NCBI GenBank assembly: GCA_946965045.2
Contig: OX337237.1
Coordinates: 2,108,001-2,172,000, forward strand
Source of the DNA: Epithemia pelagica
Lineage: Eukaryota; Bacillariophyta; Bacillariophyceae; Surirellales; Surirellaceae
DNA length: 64,000 nucleotides
Reading direction: 5' to 3'
Part shown: positions 41,571-51,477 of the stretch, in pieces
Layout: each line of letters begins with the position of its first letter
Numbering within the stretch: the first letter of the stretch is position 1
The notes under the pieces: model-generated
What the model saw: only the letters and a program-made list of their open reading frames with translations
Databases searched by the model: none
What the model was told of the DNA's origin: nothing
Translations under genes and position numbers: made by a program

Positions 41571-42165
41571 GTCTTCTAGCAGAATAATCCCAAAACGGAG
41601 TTAAGAAGGGATTTGCTTTCATGGAAAGAATTCCGATCGTCCCATGTCCCATGTGGAGGTTGCAGGTGGCTACCGGTAGGTGTCGTCGATGAGATCTGCG
41701 AGGGCGGGTATGTGTCAACAGTCCCAACGACCACACTCCCAAGGTTCCCCCTCATCACTCATCACTCATGCAGTGATCTTATTACGAGAGTACGGCTTTC
41801 TCATTCTTTGCTTTCTCATTGGTCCAAAAGTCTTTCGAAGAGAGATAAAACAGACCCAAGAGGGAAAGGGAACGATCACACCCATCAGAAGCAGCCCAAT
41901 ACAATTGTGACTATTGTTGGTTGGTCCTTAGTCGTCTTGGTCCTTCACAGCTCCGTTGGGCTTTAGAGACACACTCTAGCGATTAATCCTTTGCATCTTG
42001 GAACTATGTTTTGAATGATGTGAAACGCGTCGCTGAGGAAGAATGACCAGAAAAATGAGGGGCAGTTGTAAGACAAGTCTTTCCACAAAACATCTCTTTC
42101 CAAGCCCAACGTTTCCACTACAACATTTCGACCAGACGAAACGACAAACCAAACCATCATCAGCC
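41571..42165. other. intergenic region
   Basis: Upstream of the coactosin gene. Small overlapping ORFs on both strands have no resemblance to families. Nothing else was seen. Confidence 0.4.
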
Positions 42166-42848
42166 ATGTCGAATCTTGACCTTTCAGACCCCGTACGTTT
42201 TCCCTAGCCCGTGTACCTTACGACGGCAGCTTTGAGATGTTTCTAGACCCCGTTTACTTACCCTTTCTATTTTGACGACTTGCTTTGTTCAAACAGGCTA
42301 TCCGTGAAACATGGTCAGTACACCTGTTGGTGTTTGTCGAATGGAGGTTTTCTTCTCGTATCATCTGATTTGTCTGTTTTTATAATAGGGAAACTCTCGC
42401 AGACGTACACGGAAAGCTAAACTGGTTTGTTCTTTCGTACGAAGACAAGACTAAGATCAGAGTGCAATCTTCTGGCACGGGAGGATTGAAAGAATTGGCC
42501 GAACAATTCGTAAGTGACCAGGTTCTCTTTGGCTTCCTGAAAGTTGGTGCCGAAGATCGCAAGGCGGTCACAAGCACACGCCAAAAGCTTGCATTGATCA
42601 CATGGATTGGCGAAGATGTTGGTGTTATGAAGAAAGCTAAGGTCGGGCCTCAACGTCAGTCACTCATCAACGAGATCGAGGGCATCCAGTTTTTCATTCA
42701 AGCATCAGAGCCTGGTGATGTTGACATTATGCACATGGCCTCTGAAATCCTGCGCAGTGGAGGAGCACACAAACCGACACACTACATCTTTGGCCCTGAC
42801 CAGGAAGTGGCATTGTCAGACCTAAGCAACTTCAAGACTTACGTCTAG
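42166..42848 (+). CDS. coactosin-like actin-binding protein (ADF-H domain)
   Basis: Three exons: 42166-42192, 42297-42313 and 42389-42848, with introns of 104 bp (GTACGT/AACAG) and 75 bp (GTCAGT/AATAG); 167 residues. The middle exon is only 17 nt. Coactosins bind F-actin and counter capping. The ADF-homology domain is clear: AIRETWETLADVHGKLNWFVL, VLFGFLKVGAEDRKAVTSTRQKLALITWIGEDVGVMKKAKV, and FIQASEPGDVD. ALITWIG...V..++A is the coactosin signature. Skipping the 17-nt exon would put the rest out of frame. The start MSNLDLSDP is the only ATG that joins in frame. Confidence 0.92.
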
Positions 42849-43368
42849 AGAGCTCAAATGGGTTTAAGTTTGGCATGTTCAGTTTCCTCAGGATGGTTTA
42901 CCGAAAGAATCTGGCCAAATGAATTTGCATGTATCAGCTAGAAGTTGGGGATGAAAAGGGTCTTGTTGGCTTGGCGTTTTGGTTCGTAGTGGACCGATTT
43001 GTCTCGTTGACCGGGAGGTCAACCTCTAGTTTTTCCGTCAATTGACAAAACACTAATGAACTATACAAACAATAAATATGTGACTCGACTTATGTTGAAT
43101 AGGGGTTTGAGCACGGCGCCACCCATACACGTAGTGCCTCGGCCTAATCGCTGCCCTCAGATCGATGTCCACGTAGAATGGGGAAAAGTGAGGCAGATCT
43201 TCTTTAGTATCGATGAACATGTCCTCCTTGGGTGATTCCTCTTCTTAACGTCTATGAATGTATTTCATGTACATTGTTTGAGCAACCTTTACTTCGGATC
43301 AGTCATTAGGCGATTCAAAAGAACCAAACTTTTTTTTTGTTGATGTCTAGAATAGGTTATGGGTGTGA
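42849..43368. other. intergenic region
   Basis: Downstream of coactosin, at the border with the repeat-rich region. No gene or repeat was recognised. Confidence 0.4.
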
Positions 43369-44305
43369 CTAAACTAGAACTTGGGTGGGGTGATCATGGG
43401 TGGAGTAGGCGGCGTGTGGGTTGTAGGGGTGGGGGAAGTATCGGGTAGCCGGGCAGACGGTGAAAACAGATGATTTTTGGATTCTGCAAAGTTGTCGTTG
43501 GTTGGAGAGGTGCAAGTCGGTGGTTGCTATAGCATCGAGGACATGTTGGGCTAAGGCCGTGGTGATGGCGTGTCCGAGAGAAAGCGTCGCGTGTCGTCGG
43601 AGGGACATTTGGAAGGGCTGTGTGCGTGGGTTGGTGCGAAGCTGGGCGGTGTGAATGAGGTTGGAGGGGGCGAACTCCGTCAGATTATTGAAAGCCAAAA
43701 AACCATCGGGGTGTGGGAGACAGCGGTCGGAACGGCCGAGTTGTGGTGTTGTCCATGGGGGGGGGGGGGGGTGGAGGGGGAAAGGGAATACCAGGGAGGG
43801 GGACCGAAGAAGAAAGTGTGGGCGAAGCTACCGAGTCCACCTAAGTGGTCGATGGAAAAGGGCAAAAGGAGTAAATTGTTGCTGTTGAGGAGTGCAGTGG
43901 TGGTGGTGTCATGTGTGAATTTGTGGCGAGCGGCCGCGTGGTGAATCAGGGAGGCGTCGTTGGCAATGTTGTCGAATGATTGGCCAGTGCGGTGCTGCTC
44001 AGTGGAGGTGGGGGTGGGAGGCAAGTGTGGGTGGGCGGGGGGGACCGTGATATCGATTGCAACGTAGTGGAAGCGATCGGCGGGGAGCGGTGGATGGAGA
44101 GCCATTCCAATGTCGGCAGGACGGATGTTTCTGGGGTGGTGGGGGAGGAGATTGGTTGGCTCAAGGTGTACGTCGTATTGTGTGCGAGTCCATTCGGCTC
44201 TGGGAGCAAGGTCTTGGACGAGAAAGAATCAAAAGAGGCGCGGTGGCAGGTTTTCCACCTTGACAAAGAGAGCGAGCACGTGGATGGGCGAAGACACAAA
44301 CACAT
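43369..44305 (-). pseudogene. broken ORFs, possibly of a retroelement
   Basis: Three minus-strand frames (43369-43698, 43680-44105, 43946-44305) overlap in different phases and look like one decayed coding region. The composition is unusual: Pro/Thr/His-rich with very G-rich plus strand. The stretch HHAAARHKFTHD, then LLLLPFSIDHLGGLGSFAHTF, recalls the region behind the reverse-transcriptase domain of algal non-LTR elements (F.P...D.LGG.G..A). The resemblance is weak and unverified. A 15-base G run (43757-43771) lies in the middle, where frame slips or sequencing errors are likely. No intact start-to-stop gene can be drawn. Confidence 0.4.
43757..43771. repeat. 15-base G homopolymer
   Basis: An uninterrupted run of 15 G within the broken ORF region. 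Its length in the assembly is uncertain. Confidence 0.9.
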
Positions 44306-44332
44306 AGACGCTTTTTCTCCTTTTTGGAGAGA

Positions 44333-44404
44333 AAAAAAAACTATGGTCTATTTTAACGCTGCCGCACTCACCCGCGCGGAGTGAGCCGACCGACGCGCCG
44401 GGCC
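44333..44404. repeat. hairpin block copy 1
   Basis: The plus strand reads an A run, then GGTCTATTTTAACGCTGCCG, a hairpin (CTCAC at 44367-44371 with GTGAG at 44381-44385, and CCGC/GCGG inside), then CCGACCGACGCGCCGGG. It lies 50 bp from the stop of the minus-strand ORF 44454-44919. On that strand it would be the 3' tail. Confidence 0.7.
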
Positions 44405-44453
44405 CAGGAGGGCGAGGACTAACTACCAGTGCGCTGGGCAGCGTGTTAGATAG

Positions 44454-44919
44454 CTACATTGTAGTGTGCAGAGCGATGAATGACGGGACGCCATGTATTG
44501 ATCCATGATCGGAGAGAGATGGAAGTAGTGTCGGTGGCAAAGTGTTGCTCGAGGAATGAATAGAAAAGAGATTGGTCGGAAGGTTGTACAAGGTGGCGCA
44601 TATCATACAGCGCCTCCACTTCGCGTTGAGCCTGGGCATAAGCTGCGACTTCTTGAGTTTCAGGGTTGGAACCATGGGTATCTTCCTTGCGTTTAATCCA
44701 AAGTTTGTGCAAGTGATCCCATAGGATCTTGATCGAACCAGAAACAAAAAGAGAACCTCGCAGTTTAGGGGAATGAAAATCCTGATAATTTCTCGTAGTA
44801 GTATTAGGACGGGGTGAAACCATAGAAAGTCCAAATTTTGATTGCCCCCAAACAAGCGTTTTACTGTGGTGTAACCAGACCCCCCGGGAATTTGCCGCAG
44901 GGGGAAGAACGCTTACCAC
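44454..44919 (-). pseudogene. C-terminal fragment of a reverse-transcriptase-type retroelement protein
   Basis: A 157-codon frame without a credible start. The piece SIKILWDHLHKLWIKRKEDTHG followed by EVAAYAQAQREVEALYDMRHL and SWINTWRPVIHRS matches the pattern LW..R...HG...E...R....V..LY found at the end of many non-LTR polymerase proteins of algae and oomycetes. The first 35 residues read differently and contain no known motif. The hairpin block follows just downstream, as expected if that block is the element's 3' tail. Probably a 5'-truncated copy. The family name cannot be fixed without a search. Confidence 0.5.
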
Positions 44920-45833
44920 ATTGCCAGCGTAACGACATTGAAGAGATTAAAATACAATTCCGGAGTGTAAGGTTAAGGGAAAAAAATGAAATAACGGCGC
45001 CGTTTGCCCTAAAATAAATAGAAGGGGAATATTGGGAAAAAACGTGGCGGGGTGAAGGCTGTATAGGTGTCATTGACTGTTTTGGGGGTAAGCTGTATTA
45101 CTATATGGAAAAGAGATCACTTTTTCAAAAATGGTGTCGGGGCTGTCCCGGTTTCCAAAGAATTACGGGAATTCAGGGATTACCGGGTAGTTTTGAACAC
45201 TCTAGTGGATGAGAGCCGTTTTTATTGTGAACAGACCTGTTGATTGCCCGGAGATAAGATGTCAACCGATAGGAAACTCACGGTAGAAGGGAAAGCGGCA
45301 AAAAAATTTATAGCGGAGATGGGGAGTAGCTATAGATATCTAATAGATTTCTGATAGCTCAGGCGACAATACCCGCACAACATAGATACATAGTTCGTAT
45401 GCTAGAAGAAGAAATACTGAGGAACTTAAGCAGACATATCCGGGTTTTCTAATCGTGAAAGTAAATAATACGGAGTATGCGCCTACCAAGTGTCAAGAAC
45501 AGCGGCTGACGCAGTTAGTCTTAAGTACCATCAAAATTGTAGCTGTAGTAAGTTGGCTAAGTGTCACAAATTATATGATTATTGTGTGCTGTTTTAACTA
45601 GAATTACTGATGATAATAAGCATAGACTTCTGGTTCAGTTATGCCTGGTTCGTTTGCGACGCAGACGATGTGTTACGAGTAGAGCATCTGCCTTGTCGCT
45701 TTCAGTTGTTCCGGCACTTTGTTCTTCCAAATCAACTTCTGTCTCCTTCAATGGCAACGCCTCCGCCTCGTTGTGTGTTTCGTTGTCCGTATCACACTCC
45801 ATCTCGTCGCGACGCATTTGTACGCGCTGGGAA
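44920..45833. other. repeat-border region
   Basis: No gene is supported. AGCGGCTGACGCAGTTAGTC at about 45502 recurs as a variant near 46994. Overlapping frames at 45582-45940 are on both strands and conflict; the minus one (45940-45635) is Asp/Glu-rich and might be an exon of the next ORF. Confidence 0.4.
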
Positions 45834-46391
45834 TTATAGTCCCATGTGGGCCCGGGCGTATGTAACATCATAAGCCCCAGTGGCATCTCGAGGAACATTG
45901 CCCATAAATGGTGGTGACCAACATTTATTTGGTATCTCAAAAGAAGCGAAGTAGGAAGGAATGCGACATCGCAGTCCCGGTATCAAGGAATCGTCTTCGA
46001 TACCCAGAAGGGAGCTGACAGTAATACCCATCTGTAGCTCCCTTATTGGATGGGTGGTATTGGCGATAGTTTTCTTGTGAGCAACCGACTCGAGTTTCCA
46101 TGCACTCTCTTTCAAGCGAAAATTGTAAGTCTGCGGTGGTGAAGTAGCAATTCGTAGAACAGGCTTACCAGAGCAATATAGAAATCTCGAACACGTAATT
46201 TGGACCGTGAAGTAATCTCCCAGTTGAGTGCCGGGTCGTCTGTAGTTATAGAAATCGAGTCTCACCAAATGGGCACCGTCAGGAGGGGCAATGGAAAAGT
46301 CTTTCCTTTCGTGCCAGTACTGGTGTAAACGCGACTCTGGTTGCACAGCATCACATCGTAGTTCCCAATCACCCGAGACATCCTCGCCCAT
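45834..46391 (-). CDS. hypothetical protein, possibly a longer broken gene
   Basis: A 185-residue frame from ATG 46391 with no recognised family: MGEDVSGDWELRCDAVQ, then LVRLDFYNYRRPGTQLGDYFTVQITC and GITVSSLLGIEDDSLIPGLRCR. A second frame in the same phase, from ATG 46661 (MEARIDESSTSQAAAWDLG), ends at a TGA at 46476 and would join through INKYYTFHGVYPVGREATK. So the gene is either longer with an in-frame stop, or has an intron I cannot place. Codon composition looks like real coding DNA. It lies inside the repeat-rich region, so it may belong to a mobile element. Confidence 0.4.
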   Translation of the reverse strand: MGEDVSGDWELRCDAVQPESRLHQYWHERKDFSIAPPDGAHLVRLDFYNYRRPGTQLGDYFTVQITCSRFLYCSGKPVLRIATSPPQTYNFRLKESAWKLESVAHKKTIANTTHPIRELQMGITVSSLLGIEDDSLIPGLRCRIPSYFASFEIPNKCWSPPFMGNVPRDATGAYDVTYARAHMGL

Positions 46392-46661
46392 ATACTCAAG
46401 TGTTTCATAAATAATCGCTTTGGTTGCTTCCCGCCCAACCGGATAGACACCGTGAAATGTGTAATACTTGTTAATTCAAGTGGTCTGCCCAGGAGTACGT
46501 TTTTTCCAAAATGTGCGTTGCTCCATGCCTCTAATATCAGGAAACAGAGTTGGAGGACCTGCATCATCCCGTTCTTTTATAGCAGAATCGGTGTATGGTA
46601 GTTGACCCAAATCCCAAGCAGCAGCCTGGGATGTACTGCTTTCGTCAATACGTGCTTCCAT

Positions 46662-47934
46662 ATTTAGGAAATTATGAGGTGATGAATGAATTTTGTCTCG
46701 TATAATTTGGTCTTGTAGGAGGTCGTGGTTAGTTGTCGTGTGGTAAGGGACATATTTGTTAGGAAAGTAGCCAAATACAACGAAAGACGACGAAATATGG
46801 CAAGTGGAGCGAGAATAATCCCTTAGTATTAGGTAAAAAGAGTGAGCTAGCTAGGTAACCAATCGACAAGACGCAGCTATAATGCCCGAGACCAATTCAT
46901 GGAATCGCAATATGTCATGCTTTGATATCTATGATACTAGGTTACCTCTTATTCAATCATGATGATGTGTCAAGTTTTGGTGGTACGTCTATAACAGCGG
47001 CTGACACGCTTAGTCTTAAGTACCATCAGACATCTAAAACGCGGTGACATTGCAAATACTAGGTGTAATTGAATTGAGTTGGCCAACTACACATAACTTC
47101 ATCCGACTATGATATCTCATGCCATGGCATGGAAACGTAATCAATGAAGGATGACGTGAGAAGTGTCCGCGGGAACAGCTTGTGTCTGCTGGAGCTAGCT
47201 GGAACACGCTTAGCAGGTAGAGGTATGCGCATCCGCTGGAGGAACACTACCGGTGCTACCAGGATGTAAAGCTCAGCTAGAAGCTATAGAGCCTAGAACA
47301 CCGTCGCAGTGCAGCTTTTAGGAATAATGCGCAACTGCGGTCTCTCCACAGTGCAGCTAGGAGTACCTTTTTAGGAGTAATGCGCAACTGCGGTTTCTCC
47401 AGCACTGTTCATGTCTTGATTTGGTGCACACGTCACCCTTCACCAATGACTGTGGCATGTCATAAACTGAGATCCGGCCTTGCAATGAGATGGGAACGTA
47501 ATGGTGACGTGATATGTCTATGTAGGTGGCAAGATCAGGAAACCTGGAATAGAAGCGTGCAGTATTTGACTGGCAAGGTCAGGAAACCTAGAATAGAAGC
47601 CGGCAGGGATAGTGGCCACCTGTTGAGGTCACAAGAGGGCTGTCTGCTTGTGTCGAATTGTGTCTCAGCCTGAATGCATGATGCACGTCATCCTTAACAA
47701 ATGATTTTGCCATGTCATAGCATGCGATATTACCCTGCGATGAAATTGATGCCAGACATAAGGGTGATAGGTGCGCTGAAAAACACCTGCAGCTAGAGGT
47801 ATGCGCATCCGTTGAAGAAAACACTACCTGTGCTACCAGGATGAAAAGCTTATAGTTAGAGGCTAAAAAAAGGTACAGTCTATTTTAACGCTGACGTCGA
47901 CCGACGCGCGCCATTTCATGACATGCGAGATCGC
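46662..47934. other. dispersed-repeat region
   Basis: No gene. It holds one forward and two reverse copies of a 50-bp core (47111-47162, 47428-47478, 47684-47735). Near-repeats of GCGCAACTGCGGT are at 47328 and 47384. A copy of the CACCTGCAGCTAGAGGTATG block is at about 47785. Hairpin block copy 2 lies at 47866-47912. The solo LTR starts at 47935. Confidence 0.6.
47866..47912. repeat. hairpin block copy 2 (hairpin lost)
   Basis: It reads CTAAAAAAAGGTACAGTC, then TATTTTAACGCTGACGTCGA and CCGACGCGCG. The part between GCTG and ACCGACGCGC is short and forms no hairpin beyond ACGT. Without the solo LTR insertion it would lie about 90 bp from the stop of the minus-strand gene at 48762. Confidence 0.65.
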
Positions 47935-48687
47935 TAGCAGAACTCTCATTGAGAATTCAGAAGGGTAATAGGTAGTTGGGTAAAAGGCTCGCTGAGCCGA
48001 CAATCGATCACCAACCAATACAACAATCCTCCACGGGTCAGAGAAGAGTTGCAAGTCGAGGTCCGCCGTGGGTGGGGGCAGTCGGTCCACTGATAAGAGG
48101 TTAGTCCTAAGATGTGATGAAAGGTGATATTATTGATTGTGAGATGATTACTAACTAAGGTGTTTGATGAAGGTCGAGGTCCTGGCTCCTGTATACGGCC
48201 ATGGATCTTGTGTGATAAGTCCTCAAATGGTTGAAGTAGACCTGCATTGTTGTATTGAAAGTATATGCAGTTGTATATCATACACCAATGCCAACAGCTC
48301 TTGCTTTGTTGTGATATAGGTAGTTTTCTTGGCGCGTTGTTGATTGCATTCTTGGAATTGTGGGAATGGAAATATGGTCTCGCGTGATCGTGATTCGTGC
48401 TTTGATTACTTAGGTCGTTGAGGTACGTCGTGGAGGTGCTCACTCGGATCGTGATTGCGCGCGCTTGAGGATACTGGGCGCGCACGTGATGGGCCATAGT
48501 CAATATCCGAGCGGTCGCCGATAGCGCGTGCATTGCGAGCATGCCTTGGCCAAAATTATAGGTCCGCGAGCATGCCGTCATTCTTTTCTCACTTTTACAC
48601 AAATGTCATCGGATGCCATAAAATACTAGCATCAGTCGATGTGTTGTAGATTCCACCATCACCTAGTTAAAGGTGAGAATCCTAACA
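47935..48687. mobile_element. solo LTR of the copia family, with 5-bp target duplication
   Basis: 753 bp that align along their length with the two LTRs of the copia element at 54796-61638. They share, for example, CTCCACGGGTCAGAGAAGAG, TATACGGCCATGGATCT, GGTCTCGCGTGATCGTGATT, AATATCCGAGCGGTCGCCGA and the terminal GAGAATCCTAACA. Identity is clearly lower than between the element's own LTRs. ATCGC flanks it on both sides (47930-47934 and 48688-48692), so this is an inserted copy reduced by LTR-LTR recombination. It begins TA rather than TG. Orientation is the same as the LTRs of the full element. Confidence 0.88.
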
Positions 48688-48761
48688 ATCGCCATCCGAC
48701 AGAGTCTGCGGCATCGTCTCAAAGACCGAGATACCAACAAAGTAACTAGTCATTCACTTTA

Positions 48762-49399
48762 TTAAGAACCGGTACCTTTACCCCGAGGCTTTTCACAATC
48801 CCAACAAAACTCCAATTGCTCAAGAAGGGCTACTTTTCTTGGAGTCATGAGTGACTTCATCCCCATTTTCATCTTTTTGTACTGGTCTCGTTGTGTACTA
48901 ACCCAACGGCCCAGCAATTTTGACTTTGTTGGCACTCTTGTGTGATGATATTTGAGTTGGAATATCTTGAGCTGGTTGTAACGCTTGTTCCACAGGTCGT
49001 CGCCTCTTCGTTGACCCCAATCAAATCCTAGATTGTTGAGAAACTCTATTCTTTCTTTGTCAAGAATCGTTCTTCGTCCTTCATCAAATTTTCGCTTTTC
49101 CCGCCTGATGCGTGCAACCCTAACAACATTCTTATTAGGATTACCATGTCATTTTATTTACAAATACACGCATTAAACACTTACCAGTTAGCCAAAGGTT
49201 GATTGTCGTTAAACACTTGTGGGACATTGCAGTTCCCGAATTTTTCCCTGTAATCTTGTAGATCTTCCACTTTTCGGTAGAAATTGTGTAAAGCGTTGAT
49301 CGTCCGCATAGTCTGATGCTTTGAATCTCTATGGTGCCATGGGTGATCTATGCCTTCTTTCAATAAAAGCAAACACTCGGCAATTTCAAGGGATTCCAT
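48762..49399 (-). CDS. helicase-associated (HA) domain protein, spliced
   Basis: Exon 1 49399-49185, a 65-bp intron (AACTG/GTAAGT donor, TTGTTAG acceptor, phase 2), exon 2 49119-48762; 190 residues. Two HA repeats are visible. The first is YREKFGNCNVPQVFNDNQPL then ANWVARIRREKRKFDEGRR up to IEFLNNLGFDW, split by the intron inside the Trp codon. The second is FQLKYHHTRVPTKSKLLGRW then VSTQRDQYKKMK up to EQLEFCWD. HA domains (about 65 residues, probably DNA-binding) occur in large families in diatoms, often without a helicase. The second exon has no ATG near its start and is easily missed. Start at MESLEIAECLLLLK. It lies in the repeat region 75 bp from a solo LTR. Confidence 0.85.
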
Positions 49400-50400
49400 G
49401 ATGAAACTGAATTCAGTCAAGCCATAGGATGAGAGATTTCGATATCCTCAGGATTGATGTTTCAGCACGCGATTTTGTTGAGAACTTGTGTCTTCACCAA
49501 CAAACTCCAAATAGTCCAACAGATGTTGACATTGCGTCTGTCGTTTTCTGTGTCACATCAACAGATGATAGTTCTATTTAATATAAAAGATTCATAATTC
49601 ATAATCTAGTCGCACTTGTTATTCAGAGTGAGACGCGAGTCAGAAACATAAGGTATTGATTCTGACGCATGTGTTCAGTTGACAGGTAGCAGTCAAAATC
49701 TTTTCTGGAAATGGGATACGAGTATCCAATATCTTGGGATGAAACTGCAAACCACTGTGACACATGGGTTTTACGTGACTTATCCCAGATTGAACTAGGA
49801 GCATCCTATTTGTGGACGCAGTTAGTCTTACACTACGCAGCGACTGAAAACCATCATGTCCGAGATGGATTTCATGGGATTGCTTTATCTCATGTTATGA
49901 CATGGAAACGTCAGCGATGAAGGGTGACGTGAGAACTGTTTGCACAGTTTGCCAGCGTCCTAAGTTCCCCCTCAGACGTTTCTGACACCTAGACTTATGA
50001 TCCTGACGCACTATCAATGATACTCAGCCACGTTACTTGCTTCTGGCTACTTTTTAAGACATACATGGAATAGGGATACTCGTATTATATTATTGCAGTA
50101 GTGTGACTTCTAATCGAAGCCGAAACAACATACGCATTATTTGTGCTACCACGATGAGGTAGAAGCTATGGAACGTAGAACACCGTCACGGTGCAGCTTT
50201 TAGGAGTAATGCGCAACTGCGGTTTCTCTACAGTGCAGCTAGGAGTACCTTGAGGACTAATGTGTATTGATTTGGTACACACGTCACCGTTCGCCAATGA
50301 CTGTGCCATGTCATGAAATGCAATCCGGTCTTCCAACGAGATTGTAACGACAACGACACCAAACGCAACAACGAACTCCTCGTTTCGGCGGAGTGAAACA

Positions 50401-50519
50401 ATATCTCATCCCATGAAATGTGTGACGCACTACCTCCAAACGTCATCGTTTGCTCAGTGAGGGGTGTCCCAACTTCACTCGACACCGAAGCAGTCATGTA
50501 CATGTTCTCCCTACCAATT
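50401..50519. repeat. 119-bp direct repeat, left copy
   Basis: Nearly identical to 54553-54671, same orientation; both run from ATATCTCATCCCATG to ATGTTCTC(C/G)CTACCAAT. The pair flanks the PIF1-like helicase gene. A more diverged third version starts near 54346. Confidence 0.9.
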
Positions 50520-50597
50520 TATATGTCCACAACAGCTTGGATGTGTGAGGTCCGAAAGTATACCAGTTTCTTGCCATGTTACTTCCTAAAATCAAGC

Positions 50598-51121
50598 AAT
50601 CTGACTCTAACGCTGCGGCTATTCCTGTTCCTCTCCATAGTGTTAACTATACTCCTACCTACCAGACCTGTAACAGCGCGGAATTGCAATATACTGATGA
50701 CAATCTTGTCCGATACATGAAGGCAGGCATTGCACGACACGCTCTCCACGGACACAACTATGTGGTGTCAGTGTCAAATGATGGAACACACATATCCTCG
50801 TCCTATAAATCTAGTTCGGTCGTATGACTGAAGCCATCATGTGCAAGAGCAATTCATCTGATTGCGATATCTCGCGCCACAATATGAAAACGTCACGGAT
50901 GAAGGGTGACGTGAGAACTCTTTGCACAGCCCGCCAACAAAATCTACTTTCACCCCATCGAAAGATAGCAAGATTGGAAGCAAAATCGCCTCTACCTAGG
51001 TGCTCCCCTGCTGGAGCTAGCTAGGTATGCGCTGAAAAACACCTGCAGCTAGAGGTATGCACATCCGTTGAAGAAAACACTACCTGTGCTACCAGGATGA
51101 AAAGCTTATAGCTAGAAGCTA
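50598..51121. repeat. about 520-bp duplication, left copy
   Basis: Nearly identical to 62627-63149 (offset about 12,029), from AATCTGACTCTAA to GCTTATAGCTAGAAGCTA. Only a few substitutions were seen (for example CTAA/CTAATG, GTGTCAAATG/GTGTCAGATG, CACAAT/CACGAT). Confidence 0.92.
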
Positions 51122-51190
51122 AAAAAGGTACAGTCTATTTTATCGCTGCCGCGCGCACCCGCTAGGGTGACGTTGACCGACGCGCCCGGC
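51119..51190. repeat. hairpin block copy 3
   Basis: It reads CTAAAAAAGGTACAGTC, TATTTTATCGCTGCCGCG, a hairpin (CACCC at 51156-51160 with GGGTG at 51165-51169, loop GCTA), then ACCGACGCGCCCGG. It lies 288 bp from the stop of the helicase ORF. Confidence 0.7.
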
Positions 51191-51477
51191 TCCACACAAA
51201 ATGAGGAGCGAGGACACTTATAGCTAGAAGCTAGAAGCTAGCTTAGTAAGTGGGGCAACTGACGTCTCTTGGGTCGCACGTCTGGTAAGTGAGGATATTG
51301 GAAGTTGAAAGACAAAATCTTTACTCGTAGTGCATGACGCATCTGCGATCGGGTAAGATGTTATGAAAGGTGATTGACAAATAACGATGGTAGTTGGTAA
51401 AGAGGAGCCCTCTAGGAAATTGGACTTCCCATTTCTGTCGGATATTTGGTCCGAAGTCTTTTTCAATAGTATTTGTA

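Larger units (their letters stand above)
49400..51477. other. dispersed-repeat region
   Basis: No supported gene. It contains forward core repeats (about 49886-49936 and 50866-50917), a reverse one (about 50278-50325), a 119-bp repeat shared with 54553-54671, the left copy of a 0.5-kb duplication (50598-51121), hairpin block copy 3 (51119-51190), and a further 140 bp (51259-51398) matching 63260-63400. Confidence 0.6.

Noticed and set aside
43570-44384. Plus-strand frames in the G-rich region
   Set aside because: Gly/Trp/Arg-rich translations caused by G-rich DNA; the minus strand has weak retroelement similarity instead.
45640-45720. tRNA-like stretch (GAGTAGAGCATCTGCC)
   Set aside because: Resembles a D-arm and anticodon arm, but no matching anticodon stem, T-arm or acceptor pairing can be drawn.
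47946-48602. 218-codon minus-strand frame
   Set aside because: Lies wholly in the solo LTR; similar frames appear in the other LTRs by shared sequence, with no sign of a protein.
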